NCBI RefSeq assembly: GCF_003258595.1 | Contig: NZ_QHHQ01000001.1 | Location: 496,001 to 560,000 of the forward strand | From: Acuticoccus sediminis | GTDB lineage: Bacteria; Pseudomonadota; Alphaproteobacteria; Rhizobiales; Amorphaceae | Reading direction: 5' to 3' | Length of the DNA stretch: 64,000 bases | Part shown: positions 53,851-62,470 of the stretch, one piece after another | Position numbering within the stretch: the stretch's first letter is position 1 | Layout: each line of letters opens with the position of its first letter | Made by a program: the position numbers and the translations under genes | The notes under the pieces: model-generated | What the model saw: only the letters and a program-made list of their open reading frames with translations | Told to the model about the DNA's origin: nothing | The model's database searches: none

Positions 53851-55700
53851 GCGGGTGCTCCTTCCCTGGTGTCTCTGGTGCGGGCTCTGCCGCGGCCGAT
53901 GTAGGCCTCGATGACCGCGGGATCCCGGCGGATCGCTTCGGGTGTGCCGGATGCAATCACCTTGCCGCGGTTCATCACGACGATGGACGAGGAGAGGCGG
54001 TTCACGAACTCGAGGTCGTGGTCGATGAGGAGGAGGCCGATGCCACGCTCCTCGGTCAGCCGGAGGAGGCGGTCGGCGAGGTCGCTCGTCTCGTCCGGGT
54101 TCATGCCGGCGGCCGGCTCGTCGAGGAGGATGAGGCTTGGCTCCTGCGCGAGGCAGCGGGAGATCTCGAGGCGCTTGCGCGCGCCGTAGGGGAGCGAGCC
54201 GGCGACCATGTCGGCGACCTCGCCTAGCTCCAGCGCCGCGATCTCCCGCAGCGCCAGCGCGCTCGCGGCGTGCGGGGAGTGGCCGGCGGCGAGCGCGGCG
54301 ACGAGGACGTTCTCGTAGACCGTCAGCGTGCCGAAGAGGCGCAGGTTCTGGAACGTGCGGGCGAGGCCCAGCGGCGCGATCCGGTGCGCCGGCAGCCCCT
54401 TCAGCTCGGTCTCGCCGAAGCGCATCGATCCTTCGTCGGCTAAGAACTGTGCCGTGAGAAGGTTCACGACGGTGGATTTGCCGGCCCCGTTCGGTCCGAT
54501 GAGGCCCGTGACGGTCCCGGGAGGGACCGAGAAATCCGCGTGATCCACGGCCTTTAAGCCGGCAAAGCTTTTCGTTAGCCGGCTCACGGTAAGCGGTTGC
54601 GTGGCGTGGACGGGCGCGGCCGGGGCGATCTCGCGTCGCGGAAGGACAACGGCGATCAAACGGCCCAGACCGGGGAAGGTTGCCTCGCGGGTGCCGATCA
54701 GCCCTTCCGGCCGGAGCCAGATGATGAGCAGGATCGCCACCGACAGAGCCACGGTCGTGAGGCCGAAGACGGCCGGGAGCTCCACCCCGCCGAGGGTAAA
54801 GCCCCCCTCGAGCCGGCGCACCCCGTCCTGCAGCAATGTCACCAGGACGACGCCCGTGACTGCGCCCGAGACGGTGGCCATGCCCCCGATGATGAGCATC
54901 GCCACAAGCGAGAAGATGAGGCCGAAGTAGAAGGTCGTCGGCGAGAAGGCGCCCAGCATGAAGCCGTAGAGGGCGCCGGCGATGGCGGCCATCGCGCCCG
55001 AGCCGATCCACGCGAGGTAGCGCATCCGCCGCGCGTCGATGCCGAGCGCGGTGGCGGCGGCCTCGTCGTCCCGCACGGCCCGCAGCATCAGACCCCAGCG
55101 GCTCTCCCGGTAGAGGCGGGCCAGAACGACGAAGGCGACGGCCGCGCCGAGGGCGACCCAGAAGGTCGTGACCCGCGGAACGCCGAAGAAGGTCTGGCTG
55201 CCGCGGGTGATCTCGCGCGCACCGATCAGCACCGAGTGGACGATGATGAGGAGGCCGAGCGTCGCGATGGTGGCGGACGCCCCCCTCAGCCGCGCGATGG
55301 CGAGCCCGCTCGCGGCCGCCGCGAGGAGCCCGGCGAGCGCCGCCGGCACCAGCGCCACCCATGGCGAGAGCTCCCACCCCGCGAGCGCGGCGGGAAGCTG
55401 CGGCAGGGCGGTGCGCTGCATCAGCGCCGGAAGCGCCAGGATCCCCGCCGTGTACGCCCCGAGCGCCATGAAGGCGGAGTGGCCGAAGGAGACGATCCCC
55501 GAGTTGCCGGTGAAGACGCCGAGCGCGACCACCGCGGTCACGAACACGCACATCTGGATGGCGATCCGCTCGCCCGAGCGGCCGAGGACGGCCCACAGCC
55601 CGACCGCGACGGCAGTCAGGGCGACGACGATCAGGACCGTCTGCCCGATCTCGCGGGCGAGACGACGGCGCGGCAGGTCAGCAAGGGCGGTCGCAGCCAT
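53847..55700 (-). CDS. Fused ABC transporter permease and ATP-binding protein (LivM-LivG)
   Basis: A 617-residue fusion. The N-terminal LivM permease (about 1-345) has about nine segments, with the GNSGIVSFGHSAFMALGAY motif. A linker leads to a LivG ATPase (about 385-610) with Walker A GPNGAGKST, signature SLPYGARKRLEISR (G of LSGGQ-type displaced, as in LivG), Walker B LILLDEPAAGMNP and switch His in LLIDHDLEF. Such fusions are known and remove the need for two separate proteins. First gene of the five-gene operon; ATG at 55700. Confidence 0.92.
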   Translation of the reverse strand: MAATALADLPRRRLAREIGQTVLIVVALTAVAVGLWAVLGRSGERIAIQMCVFVTAVVALGVFTGNSGIVSFGHSAFMALGAYTAGILALPALMQRTALPQLPAALAGWELSPWVALVPAALAGLLAAAASGLAIARLRGASATIATLGLLIIVHSVLIGAREITRGSQTFFGVPRVTTFWVALGAAVAFVVLARLYRESRWGLMLRAVRDDEAAATALGIDARRMRYLAWIGSGAMAAIAGALYGFMLGAFSPTTFYFGLIFSLVAMLIIGGMATVSGAVTGVVLVTLLQDGVRRLEGGFTLGGVELPAVFGLTTVALSVAILLIIWLRPEGLIGTREATFPGLGRLIAVVLPRREIAPAAPVHATQPLTVSRLTKSFAGLKAVDHADFSVPPGTVTGLIGPNGAGKSTVVNLLTAQFLADEGSMRFGETELKGLPAHRIAPLGLARTFQNLRLFGTLTVYENVLVAALAAGHSPHAASALALREIAALELGEVADMVAGSLPYGARKRLEISRCLAQEPSLILLDEPAAGMNPDETSDLADRLLRLTEERGIGLLLIDHDLEFVNRLSSSIVVMNRGKVIASGTPEAIRRDPAVIEAYIGRGRARTRDTREGAPA

Positions 55701-55741
55701 GATCCCCCGACATCGTTTCAAATGGAAGGAAAGCCTGCACC

Positions 55742-55795
55742 TTGTTTGTTGTCAAACGAAACGATCTTTCAGGGGGATGGCATTTGCCAGCCCCC
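55742..55795. promoter_or_regulatory. Two dyads in the divergent region before the Liv operon and the amidohydrolase gene
   Basis: GTTTG (55744-55748) with CAAAC (55753-55757) is a small operator-like dyad in TTGTTTGTTGTCAAACGAA. A stronger hairpin pairs 55772-55782 with 55785-55795 (11 positions, one mismatch). Either could bind a regulator of both divergent operons. Confidence 0.4.
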
Positions 55796-55818
55796 GCGCA
55801 GTGTGCCACCGGTATAAG

Positions 55819-56646
55819 ATGACCTTGTCCGGCACGACACTTCCCTCGCCGCTCGACCCGGGCGGGCCCCGATGGGAGGGCGGCTGCCTGGGACCCGAGG
55901 ACCCGCCGCCGGTCATGCGGCTGCGCGAAGGCGCCGCGACGCGCATTCTCCTCACGTGCGATCATGCCGGCCACCGGGTCCCCTCGAACGTCGCGCTGGG
56001 GGTCGGAGAGCAAGATCTCTGCCGGCACATCGGTTACGACATCGGCGCCCTCGCGGTGGCGGAGCGGCTGAGCGGCGCGCTGGACGCCGAGCTGATCGCC
56101 CAGCGCTACAGCCGCCTCGTCATCGACTGCAACCGTCCGCCGCACGCGCCGGACGCGATGCCGCGCCGCGTCGACGGCACGACCGTCCCCGGCAATGCCG
56201 CGATCACGCCGTCCGGGGCAGCCGCCCGGGTGGCCGAGATCTTCATGCCGTACCACGCCGCGATCGAGGCCAGCCTCGACCGGCGGGCCGCGCGGGGCGA
56301 GGCGACGGTGCTCGTCGCCGTCCACTCCTTCACGCCGCAGCATCGCGACTATCCGGGCGCGCGACCGTGGCCGATCACCTTCCTCTACAACCGGCAGCCG
56401 GCGCTCTCCCTGGCGCTCGCCGCGATCCTCGCCGAACGGGGCGTCAACGCGGGGCTCAACGTGCCCTACGAGGTCGACGACGCCAGCGACTACGCCATCC
56501 CAGTGCATGCGGAGCGGCGCGGCATTGTCTCCACGCTCGTCGAGGTGCGCCAGGACACCATCGGCGATGCGGAGGGCGTCGCCGCGGCCGCCGCCCTCCT
56601 CGCCGGGATCATCCCCCTCGCCCTCGACCGGATTGCGACCCCATGA
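55819..56646 (+). CDS. N-formylglutamate amidohydrolase family protein
   Basis: A 275-residue hydrolase matching the N-formylglutamate amidohydrolase family: ILLTCDHAGHRVP at the N-terminal part, SRLVIDCNRPP, and VAVHSFTPQHR with a metal-binding His. The family releases formate from N-formylglutamate in the histidine-degradation branch, but many members act on other N-acyl amino acids. The ATG at 55819 lacks a clear ribosome-binding site. The stop overlaps the glutamine-synthetase-like gene as ATGA, pointing to a joint role in glutamate/ammonium handling. Confidence 0.86.
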   Translation: MTLSGTTLPSPLDPGGPRWEGGCLGPEDPPPVMRLREGAATRILLTCDHAGHRVPSNVALGVGEQDLCRHIGYDIGALAVAERLSGALDAELIAQRYSRLVIDCNRPPHAPDAMPRRVDGTTVPGNAAITPSGAAARVAEIFMPYHAAIEASLDRRAARGEATVLVAVHSFTPQHRDYPGARPWPITFLYNRQPALSLALAAILAERGVNAGLNVPYEVDDASDYAIPVHAERRGIVSTLVEVRQDTIGDAEGVAAAAALLAGIIPLALDRIATP

Positions 56647-57932
56647 GCTCCCCCCGCTTCGCCTTCATCGGAAACCTGGAACTGTCGGCCATCTTCCGCG
56701 GGCGGTCGGTTCCCGTCGAGCTTCTCGACCGGGTGCTGAAGTCGGGCATGCCGTGGGTGCCGACCAACGTCTGCCTGTCGGCCTCCAACACGATCCCGCC
56801 GGACAACCCCTTCGGCCCGATGGGCGAGACGCGGCTCATCGCCGATCCGAAGCGCAAGATCGTGCTCCCGGCACGCGAGAGCCGCCCGGCGATGGAGGTC
56901 TATCTCGCCGACATCACCGAGCCCGACGGTTCGTTCTGGGAGGCATGCGCCCGCAGCCAGCTGAAGCGCGCCCTCGCGGACCTAGAGGACGCCGGCTACA
57001 AGCTGAAGGTCGGCTTCGAGCACGAGCTCTACATCCACGGCCTGACCGAGATTTCGGCACCCGCCTACTCGCTGCCCGGCAGCCGCGCAGTGTCGGAGCT
57101 GGCGGCTGAGGTGTTCGAGACGCTCGCCACCGCCGGCACCCGCCTCGACCAGTTCATGTCCGAGTTCGGCCACCACCAGTTCGAGATCTCGAGCCCCGTA
57201 CGCGGCGCGCTGAGGGCGGCGGACGAGGCGGTGTTCGCGCGCGAGACGATCCGCGACGCGGCGCTCGCACGCGGCCTCAGGGCGACGTTCGCGCCCAAGC
57301 CGGACCTCACCGAGGCCGGCAGCGGCGTCCACGTCCACATGAGCCTTTGGGACCGGGACGGCACGCCGGTCACGGGGCACAACGGCCAGCCGACGGCGGT
57401 CGCGGGGAGCTTCGCGGCCGGGATCCTGCGCCAGATCGATGCGGTGATGGCCTACACCGCGCCGACGCCGAATTCCTACGACCGCATCGCCCCGTCGTCC
57501 TGGGTCGGCGCCTTCAACTGCGTCGGGATCAAGAACCGCGAGGCGGCCATCCGCTTCGTCCCGCGCCAGCCGGACAAGGACGGCTCGAATCCCGGCGCGT
57601 CGATGGAGTACCGCGTGACGGACGGTTCGGCGAACCCATACCTGACGCTGGCGGCACTCGTCCGCGCCGGCCTCGCCGGGATTCGCGACGAGCTGCCGGT
57701 GCCGGTGAGCGTCGACCAGGACCCCGCGACGCTCTCGGAGGAGGAGCGCTCCGCCCGCGGCATCCGCCGGGTCGCCGCCTCGCTGCCGGAGGTGCTCGCC
57801 GCCGCCGAGCCGTTCGCGGCGGAGTGGTTCGGCGAGACGTTCTGGCGGGCCTACGGCTCGGTCCGCCGCAACGAGATCAACGATGCGGCGAAGTCGTCGA
57901 ACTACGGCGCCCAGCTCGCCCGGGTGCTCTGA
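56643..57932 (+). CDS. Glutamine synthetase family protein (GlnA-like, not housekeeping)
   Basis: A 429-residue member of the glutamine synthetase superfamily. The N-terminal beta-grasp domain is followed by the catalytic domain with GFEHELYIHGL (metal-binding Glu), FGHHQFEISS, GSGVHVHMSLWD and the ammonium-site-like NREAAIRF region. It differs from housekeeping GlnA and is nearer to gamma-glutamylamide synthetase types that join glutamate to amines. Overlap with the N-formylglutamate amidohydrolase gene suggests it handles released glutamate or an amine. It converges on puuD, with 3 bases between. Confidence 0.86.
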   Translation: MSSPRFAFIGNLELSAIFRGRSVPVELLDRVLKSGMPWVPTNVCLSASNTIPPDNPFGPMGETRLIADPKRKIVLPARESRPAMEVYLADITEPDGSFWEACARSQLKRALADLEDAGYKLKVGFEHELYIHGLTEISAPAYSLPGSRAVSELAAEVFETLATAGTRLDQFMSEFGHHQFEISSPVRGALRAADEAVFARETIRDAALARGLRATFAPKPDLTEAGSGVHVHMSLWDRDGTPVTGHNGQPTAVAGSFAAGILRQIDAVMAYTAPTPNSYDRIAPSSWVGAFNCVGIKNREAAIRFVPRQPDKDGSNPGASMEYRVTDGSANPYLTLAALVRAGLAGIRDELPVPVSVDQDPATLSEEERSARGIRRVAASLPEVLAAAEPFAAEWFGETFWRAYGSVRRNEINDAAKSSNYGAQLARVL

Positions 57933-57935
57933 AGC

Positions 57936-59177
57936 CTACCCGTCGCGCAGCCAGCGCCCGATCGCGTCCCGCTCGTCGGCCGTCATCCCGGTGACGTTGC
58001 CGGGGGGCATGGCGTGGGAGAGGACGGCCTGGCGGGCGATGCGCGAGGCTTCCCTGGCAATGTCGTAGTCGGTCTCGAGGACGACGCCGAGCGGGGGGTG
58101 CACCATGCCCTCCCAGAGCGGCTGGCGCGAATGGCACATGGAGCAGCGCGCCAGGATCACGTTCTGCGCCTCCGGGAAGGCGTCCGACGCGACCAGCGCG
58201 GTCATGCCCGCGTCCATCGGGTCGAAGGGGATGCCGGCGGCCTCCTCCTGCGGCATCGACCGCACCAGCGGGTAGGTGGAGAGCGCCACCATCGCCAGGA
58301 ACAGCATCACCGTCACGACCCAGGTCCAGACGAGGTGCCGCCCGGTCGCGTGCTTGGTGTTGAAGTAGTGGCGGATCACGGCGCCCATCACCAGGACGAT
58401 GGCGATGATCACCCAGGAGAAGCGCGTCGACGTCGCCAGCGGGTAGTGGTTGGCGAGGAAGAAGAAGATGACCGGCAGCGTCAGGTAGTTGTTGTGCAGC
58501 GAGCGCTGCTTGGCGATCTTCCCGTACTTCGGGTCCGGCCGCCGCCCGGCGATGAGGTCCGCCACCACCACGCGCTGGTTGGGGATGATCACCATGGCGA
58601 CGTTGGCGGCCATGATCGTCGCCGTCATCGCCCCCACGTGGATGAATGCGCCGCGCCCGGAGAAGACGTGGGTGAGGAGGAAGCCCACGACCACCATGAA
58701 CAGGAACAGGATGATGAAGACGGTGGTGTCGCCGGCCTCCATCAGCCGCTTGCAGAGCTGGTCGTAGACGATCCAGCCGGCCACCAGGACGATCAGCGAG
58801 ATGACGATCGCCCCGCCGGTCGAGAGCGGCATGACGGTGGGGTCGATGAGGTAGAGGTGCGCGCCGGCGTAGTACATCAGGCAGAGCAGCGCGAAGCCGG
58901 AGAGCCAGGTGGTGTAGGCCTCCCACTTGAACCAGACGAGGTCGTCCGGCATGTGCTCCGGCGCGACGCCGTATTTCTGGATGTGGTAGAAGCCGCCGCC
59001 GTGGACCTGCCACTCCTCGCCGAGCACGCCGGCGGGGGCGGACTTCGCCTTCTTCAGGCCGAGGTCGAGGGCGATGAAGTAGAACGACGAGCCGATCCAG
59101 GCGATCGCTGCCACGATGTGGAGCCACCTGAGGGCGAACATCGACCACTCCCACAGGTATTCCAGGACCATCGCCAC
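57936..59177 (-). CDS. puuD: Urate hydroxylase PuuD (membrane urate oxidase with cytochrome c domain)
   Basis: A 413-residue protein with about eight membrane helices (about 1-310) and a C-terminal cytochrome c domain carrying the haem motif C345-S-M-C348-H349. PuuD oxidises urate to 5-hydroxyisourate and passes electrons to the respiratory chain instead of to oxygen, an alphaproteobacterial solution to purine degradation. The next steps (hydroxyisourate hydrolase, OHCU decarboxylase, allantoinase) are not in the window. It diverges from the xanthine/uracil permease gene. Confidence 0.93.
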   Translation of the reverse strand: MAMVLEYLWEWSMFALRWLHIVAAIAWIGSSFYFIALDLGLKKAKSAPAGVLGEEWQVHGGGFYHIQKYGVAPEHMPDDLVWFKWEAYTTWLSGFALLCLMYYAGAHLYLIDPTVMPLSTGGAIVISLIVLVAGWIVYDQLCKRLMEAGDTTVFIILFLFMVVVGFLLTHVFSGRGAFIHVGAMTATIMAANVAMVIIPNQRVVVADLIAGRRPDPKYGKIAKQRSLHNNYLTLPVIFFFLANHYPLATSTRFSWVIIAIVLVMGAVIRHYFNTKHATGRHLVWTWVVTVMLFLAMVALSTYPLVRSMPQEEAAGIPFDPMDAGMTALVASDAFPEAQNVILARCSMCHSRQPLWEGMVHPPLGVVLETDYDIAREASRIARQAVLSHAMPPGNVTGMTADERDAIGRWLRDG

Positions 59178-59511
59178 CTCCCGTCATGCCCGCGCCCGCG
59201 GGGATCGGGGTGGGTCATGCGAGAACGATGCCGCCGCGCGAACGGGGCGACAACCACGGATCGCGCTGTCTCCCCAGAGCCCTCCCCCGGTCCTGCGATT
59301 GCCGGTGCCGCCGCGCCCTCCCCTGCCGGCGTCGCGCCACGGCGGCGAAGGCCCGGCGACTGGCACCCGTCCTGCAGGACTTCAGCCGCGCCGCCGGGGG
59401 CACCAATGCGGCCGCACCTGCTCCGCGATGCGTCGCGGCGGGCGGCGCCGGGTTCCTCGCGGCAGGGCCCTCGCCACGGGGGCGGACGGACGCATGGAGG
59501 GGAGAACGACC
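59178..59511. promoter_or_regulatory. Divergent region with sigma-54-like promoter for the permease gene
   Basis: In this 334-base gap, TGGCAC-N5-CTGCA lies at 59362-59377 on the plus strand. It matches the RpoN consensus (GG at -24 and GC at -12, ten bases between) at all but one position. It points at the permease gene 135 bases away, and upstream sequence could hold NtrC-type sites. No other structure stands out. Confidence 0.5.
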
Positions 59512-60924
59512 ATGGCGATGAAGGGCCTCGGGACACCGGAGCAGCTCAGGGATCCGAACTACATGCCGCCGCTCGCCAAGGCGGTGCCGCTGGGCATCCA
59601 GCACATCCTCGCGATGTTCATCTCGAACGTTACGCCGGCCATCATCGTCGCCGGCGCCGCGGGATTCGGGTTCGGGACGCCGGGCGTCGGCGATCTCGTC
59701 TACATGATCCAGGTGTCGATGACCTTTGCAGGCATCGCGACGCTGTTCCAGACGATCGGTTTCGGCGTCGTCGGTGCGCGGCTGCCGATCGTGCAGGGCA
59801 CCAGCTTCGCCTTCATCCCGATCATGATCCCGCTCGTCGCCGGCCAGGGCGTCGAGGCGATGGCGACGATCACCGGCGGCGTCATCTGCGGCGGCCTGTT
59901 CCACGCCTCGCTGGCGCCGTTCGTCGGCCGGATCCGCTTCGCGCTGCCGCCGCTGGTGACCGGCCTCGTGGTGCTGATGATCGGCCTCGCGCTCGTGCGG
60001 GTCGGAATCCAGTACGCGGCGGGCGGCGTCCCGGCGATCGGCACGCCCGAGTTCGGTTCGGCGAAGAACTGGTTCGTCGCCGGCGTGGTGATCCTCGTGA
60101 CGCTCGGACTGAAGTTCTTCGCCCGCGGGCTGTGGTCGATCTCGGCGATCCTCGTCGGCCTCGTCGCCGGCTACCTGGTTTCGCTGGTCCTCGGCATGGT
60201 GTCCTTCGGCAACGTCGCCCGCGCGTCCTGGCTGCTGGTACCCGAGCCCTTCCACTTCGGTGTCGAGTTCTCGTTCGCGGCGATCATCGGCTTCTGCCTC
60301 ATGGGTGTGATCTCGGCGATCGAGACGGTGGGCGACGTGTCGGGCATCACCAAGGGCGGCGCCGGGCGCGAGGCGACGGACGTCGAGATTCGCGGGGCGA
60401 CCTTCGCGGACGGCCTCGGCTCGGCCATCGCCGGCGTCTTCGGCGCGCTGCCCAACACCTCGTTCTCGCAGAACGTCGGGTTGATCGCGATCACAGGCGT
60501 GATGAGCCGGCACGTCGTCACGATCGGCGCGATCTTCCTCATCGTCTGCGGCTTCGTACCGAAGATCGGCGCGGTGATCGCGACGATACCGATCGAGGTG
60601 CTGGGCGGCGGCGTCATCGTGATGTTCGGGATGATCGTCTCGGCCGGGGTGAGCATGCTGGCGGAGGTCGACTGGGACCGGCGCAACATGGTGATCTTCG
60701 GCGTCGCGCTGTCGGTCGGGCTGGGACTGCAGCTGGAGCCGGACGCGCTGCAGCACGCGGACCCGACGGTGAAGGTGCTGCTGTCCTCCGGACTGCTGCC
60801 GGCGGCCTCCATCGCCATCCTCCTGAACCTCCTGCTGCCGCAGACGCTCCCGGACGACCAGACGGTCGAGGAGCCGGAGGGCGTGCGCCACGACGCCTAC
60901 CTGCGGTCGACGCCGTCCCACTGA
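59512..60924 (+). CDS. Uracil/xanthine permease, nucleobase:cation symporter-2 family
   Basis: A 470-residue membrane transporter with about 12-14 segments of the NCS2/UraA family. Blocks include GIQHILAMFISNVTPAIIVAG, QGTSFAFIPIM, the signature region ETVGDVSGIT and LPNTSFSQNVGLIAITGV. Family members import uracil, xanthine or urate with protons. Next to puuD, urate or xanthine is the likely substrate. GGAGGGGAG before the ATG at 59512 fixes the start. A sigma-54-like promoter lies upstream. Confidence 0.92.
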   Translation: MAMKGLGTPEQLRDPNYMPPLAKAVPLGIQHILAMFISNVTPAIIVAGAAGFGFGTPGVGDLVYMIQVSMTFAGIATLFQTIGFGVVGARLPIVQGTSFAFIPIMIPLVAGQGVEAMATITGGVICGGLFHASLAPFVGRIRFALPPLVTGLVVLMIGLALVRVGIQYAAGGVPAIGTPEFGSAKNWFVAGVVILVTLGLKFFARGLWSISAILVGLVAGYLVSLVLGMVSFGNVARASWLLVPEPFHFGVEFSFAAIIGFCLMGVISAIETVGDVSGITKGGAGREATDVEIRGATFADGLGSAIAGVFGALPNTSFSQNVGLIAITGVMSRHVVTIGAIFLIVCGFVPKIGAVIATIPIEVLGGGVIVMFGMIVSAGVSMLAEVDWDRRNMVIFGVALSVGLGLQLEPDALQHADPTVKVLLSSGLLPAASIAILLNLLLPQTLPDDQTVEEPEGVRHDAYLRSTPSH

Positions 60925-60937
60925 CCGGGGCCGTGGG

Positions 60938-61552
60938 CTAGCCGGAGGTGCCGGCGACTGGTTCGGATGCGCCGAGGCGGTGGAGCGCCTCCGCCGTCGG
61001 CGGCGCGTTGCGAAGGAGGGTGTCGAGCGCGTCCGGCTCGTGCCGGCGCGCCACTTCGAGGTCGTGGCGCACCCCGTCTCTCGTCCCGGCGTCCGCGGCT
61101 TGCAGCTCGATATCGGCGAGCACGAGACGCTGCATCGCGACACGCGCGGTGTTGGGCGCGAGGACGCGGGATCGGGCCGCTGCCGTGCGCGCGAAGTCGT
61201 CGAACCCCGCGGATGCGGCGGCGATCGCGGCGACGCTCCAGGCGTAGGCGTTGGCCGGGGCCGCCTCGATCCCCGCGAGCGCCAGCTTCAGGGACAGCCG
61301 TTCCTCCTGCCAGCGGAGGGATGCGGTGCTGGCCCGGTCCAGCATGTAGAGCGAGCGGTTGTAGAGCGCGGCGGACGACTGCGGGTACCAGCTGTCGAGT
61401 CCGACGGCGACGCGGCTCTTCGCCGAGAGCCCGGGCGCGTCTGCGACGATCGCGCCGAAGGCGGCAAGGCCCATGGCGAGGAGCGCGGCGCACGACAGGC
61501 GCACGGCCCACCGACCGAACGGCCGGGTATTGCGGTTGCCGGTAGACTGCAT
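60938..61552 (-). CDS. Hypothetical single-pass membrane protein with TPR-like helices
   Basis: A 204-residue protein not recognised as a named family. It has an N-terminal basic stretch, one membrane helix (about 15-37) and a helix-rich Ala/Leu/Arg-rich remainder that resembles tetratricopeptide repeats (LALAGIEAAPANAYAWSVAA). GGGA lies six bases before the ATG at 61552. It converges on the permease gene and diverges from the phosphatase gene. It could be a small exopolysaccharide- or envelope-associated protein; no function is assigned. Confidence 0.65.
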   Translation of the reverse strand: MQSTGNRNTRPFGRWAVRLSCAALLAMGLAAFGAIVADAPGLSAKSRVAVGLDSWYPQSSAALYNRSLYMLDRASTASLRWQEERLSLKLALAGIEAAPANAYAWSVAAIAAASAGFDDFARTAAARSRVLAPNTARVAMQRLVLADIELQAADAGTRDGVRHDLEVARRHEPDALDTLLRNAPPTAEALHRLGASEPVAGTSG

Positions 61553-61651
61553 TCTTGTCCCAACCCTATCTTTCCTCGAAGGTGAACGACTTCCGCCGAA
61601 AACGGCGCCGGCGCTCGCCTTCGTTCCGGCCGTGGATCGAGGAGGCTCCCG

Positions 61652-62413
61652 TTGCTCCGTTTCTTGCGCCGCACCCGGCACGCGGGAACCTCACCCGTCG
61701 TTGCATCCTATGATAGAATTTACGCCGTGGGAGACGTCCACGGTCAAGCCCATTGTCTCGATGCGCTGATGGATCGCATCGAGGCCGACCGGTTGACGCA
61801 CGACGACGAGCGCCGGTCGCGGATCGTATTGCTGGGGGACTACATCGACCGCGGGGCGGACAGCCGGGCGGTGCTGGACCGTGTCGCGGCGCTGCTCGAC
61901 GAGGGCGCGGTGGCGCTGGCGGGCAATCACGAGGACGCGCTGCTCACGTTCCTGCGCAGCCCGGTGGCAGGAGCAAGCTGGCTGACCTTCGGCGGCGTCC
62001 AGACCCTCGCCTCCTACGGGATCGCCCCGCCCCGGCATGAGGCGGCGGAGGAGCTGTCGGACATCGCCGCCGCGCTCGCCGAGGCGATGGGCGACCACGT
62101 CGCGCTGCTGCGCCAACGCCTGATGCGCTACCTCGTGAGCGGGGACGTGGTGTTCGTGCACGCCGACCTGGAGCCGCGGGTCGACCTCGATGCGCAGGAC
62201 GAGCGGGTGATGCTGTGGGGCCATCCGACCGACCCCGGCGCGCCGTGGCGGCCGGGCAAGCTCGTTGTCCACGGTCATTATGCCGAGCCGAAGCCGGTGC
62301 GGAGCGAGGGCCGCATCGGCGTCGACACGGGCGCCTACTTCACCAACACCCTCACAGCCGTTCGCCTCGACGAGAGTGTCGGGTTCATCCGGAGCAGCGA
62401 CCCGGCGCCGTAG
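61652..62413 (+). CDS. PPP-family metallophosphoesterase (serine/threonine phosphatase-like)
   Basis: A 253-residue phosphatase of the calcineurin-like PPP group. The three metal-binding motifs are GDVHG, GDYIDRG and GNHED, followed by VFVHADLEPR and VHGHY for the last His ligands. Bacterial members are related to PrpA/PrpB and diadenosine-tetraphosphatase-like enzymes. The start is a TTG at 61652 with GGAGG seven bases upstream. It converges on dadA. Confidence 0.9.
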   Translation: MLRFLRRTRHAGTSPVVASYDRIYAVGDVHGQAHCLDALMDRIEADRLTHDDERRSRIVLLGDYIDRGADSRAVLDRVAALLDEGAVALAGNHEDALLTFLRSPVAGASWLTFGGVQTLASYGIAPPRHEAAEELSDIAAALAEAMGDHVALLRQRLMRYLVSGDVVFVHADLEPRVDLDAQDERVMLWGHPTDPGAPWRPGKLVVHGHYAEPKPVRSEGRIGVDTGAYFTNTLTAVRLDESVGFIRSSDPAP

Positions 62414-62433
62414 GCACGGCGGCGGGCCACACG

Positions 62434-62464
62434 AAAAAAGGCCCCGCCCGATGGACGGAGCCTT
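62434..62464 (-). terminator. Rho-independent terminator of dadA
   Basis: On the minus strand, a 9-base-pair stem (62456-62464 with 62438-62446, one G-T wobble) is followed by six T (complement of 62434-62439). It begins seven bases after the dadA stop. Confidence 0.85.
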
Positions 62465-62470
62465 CGTCGG

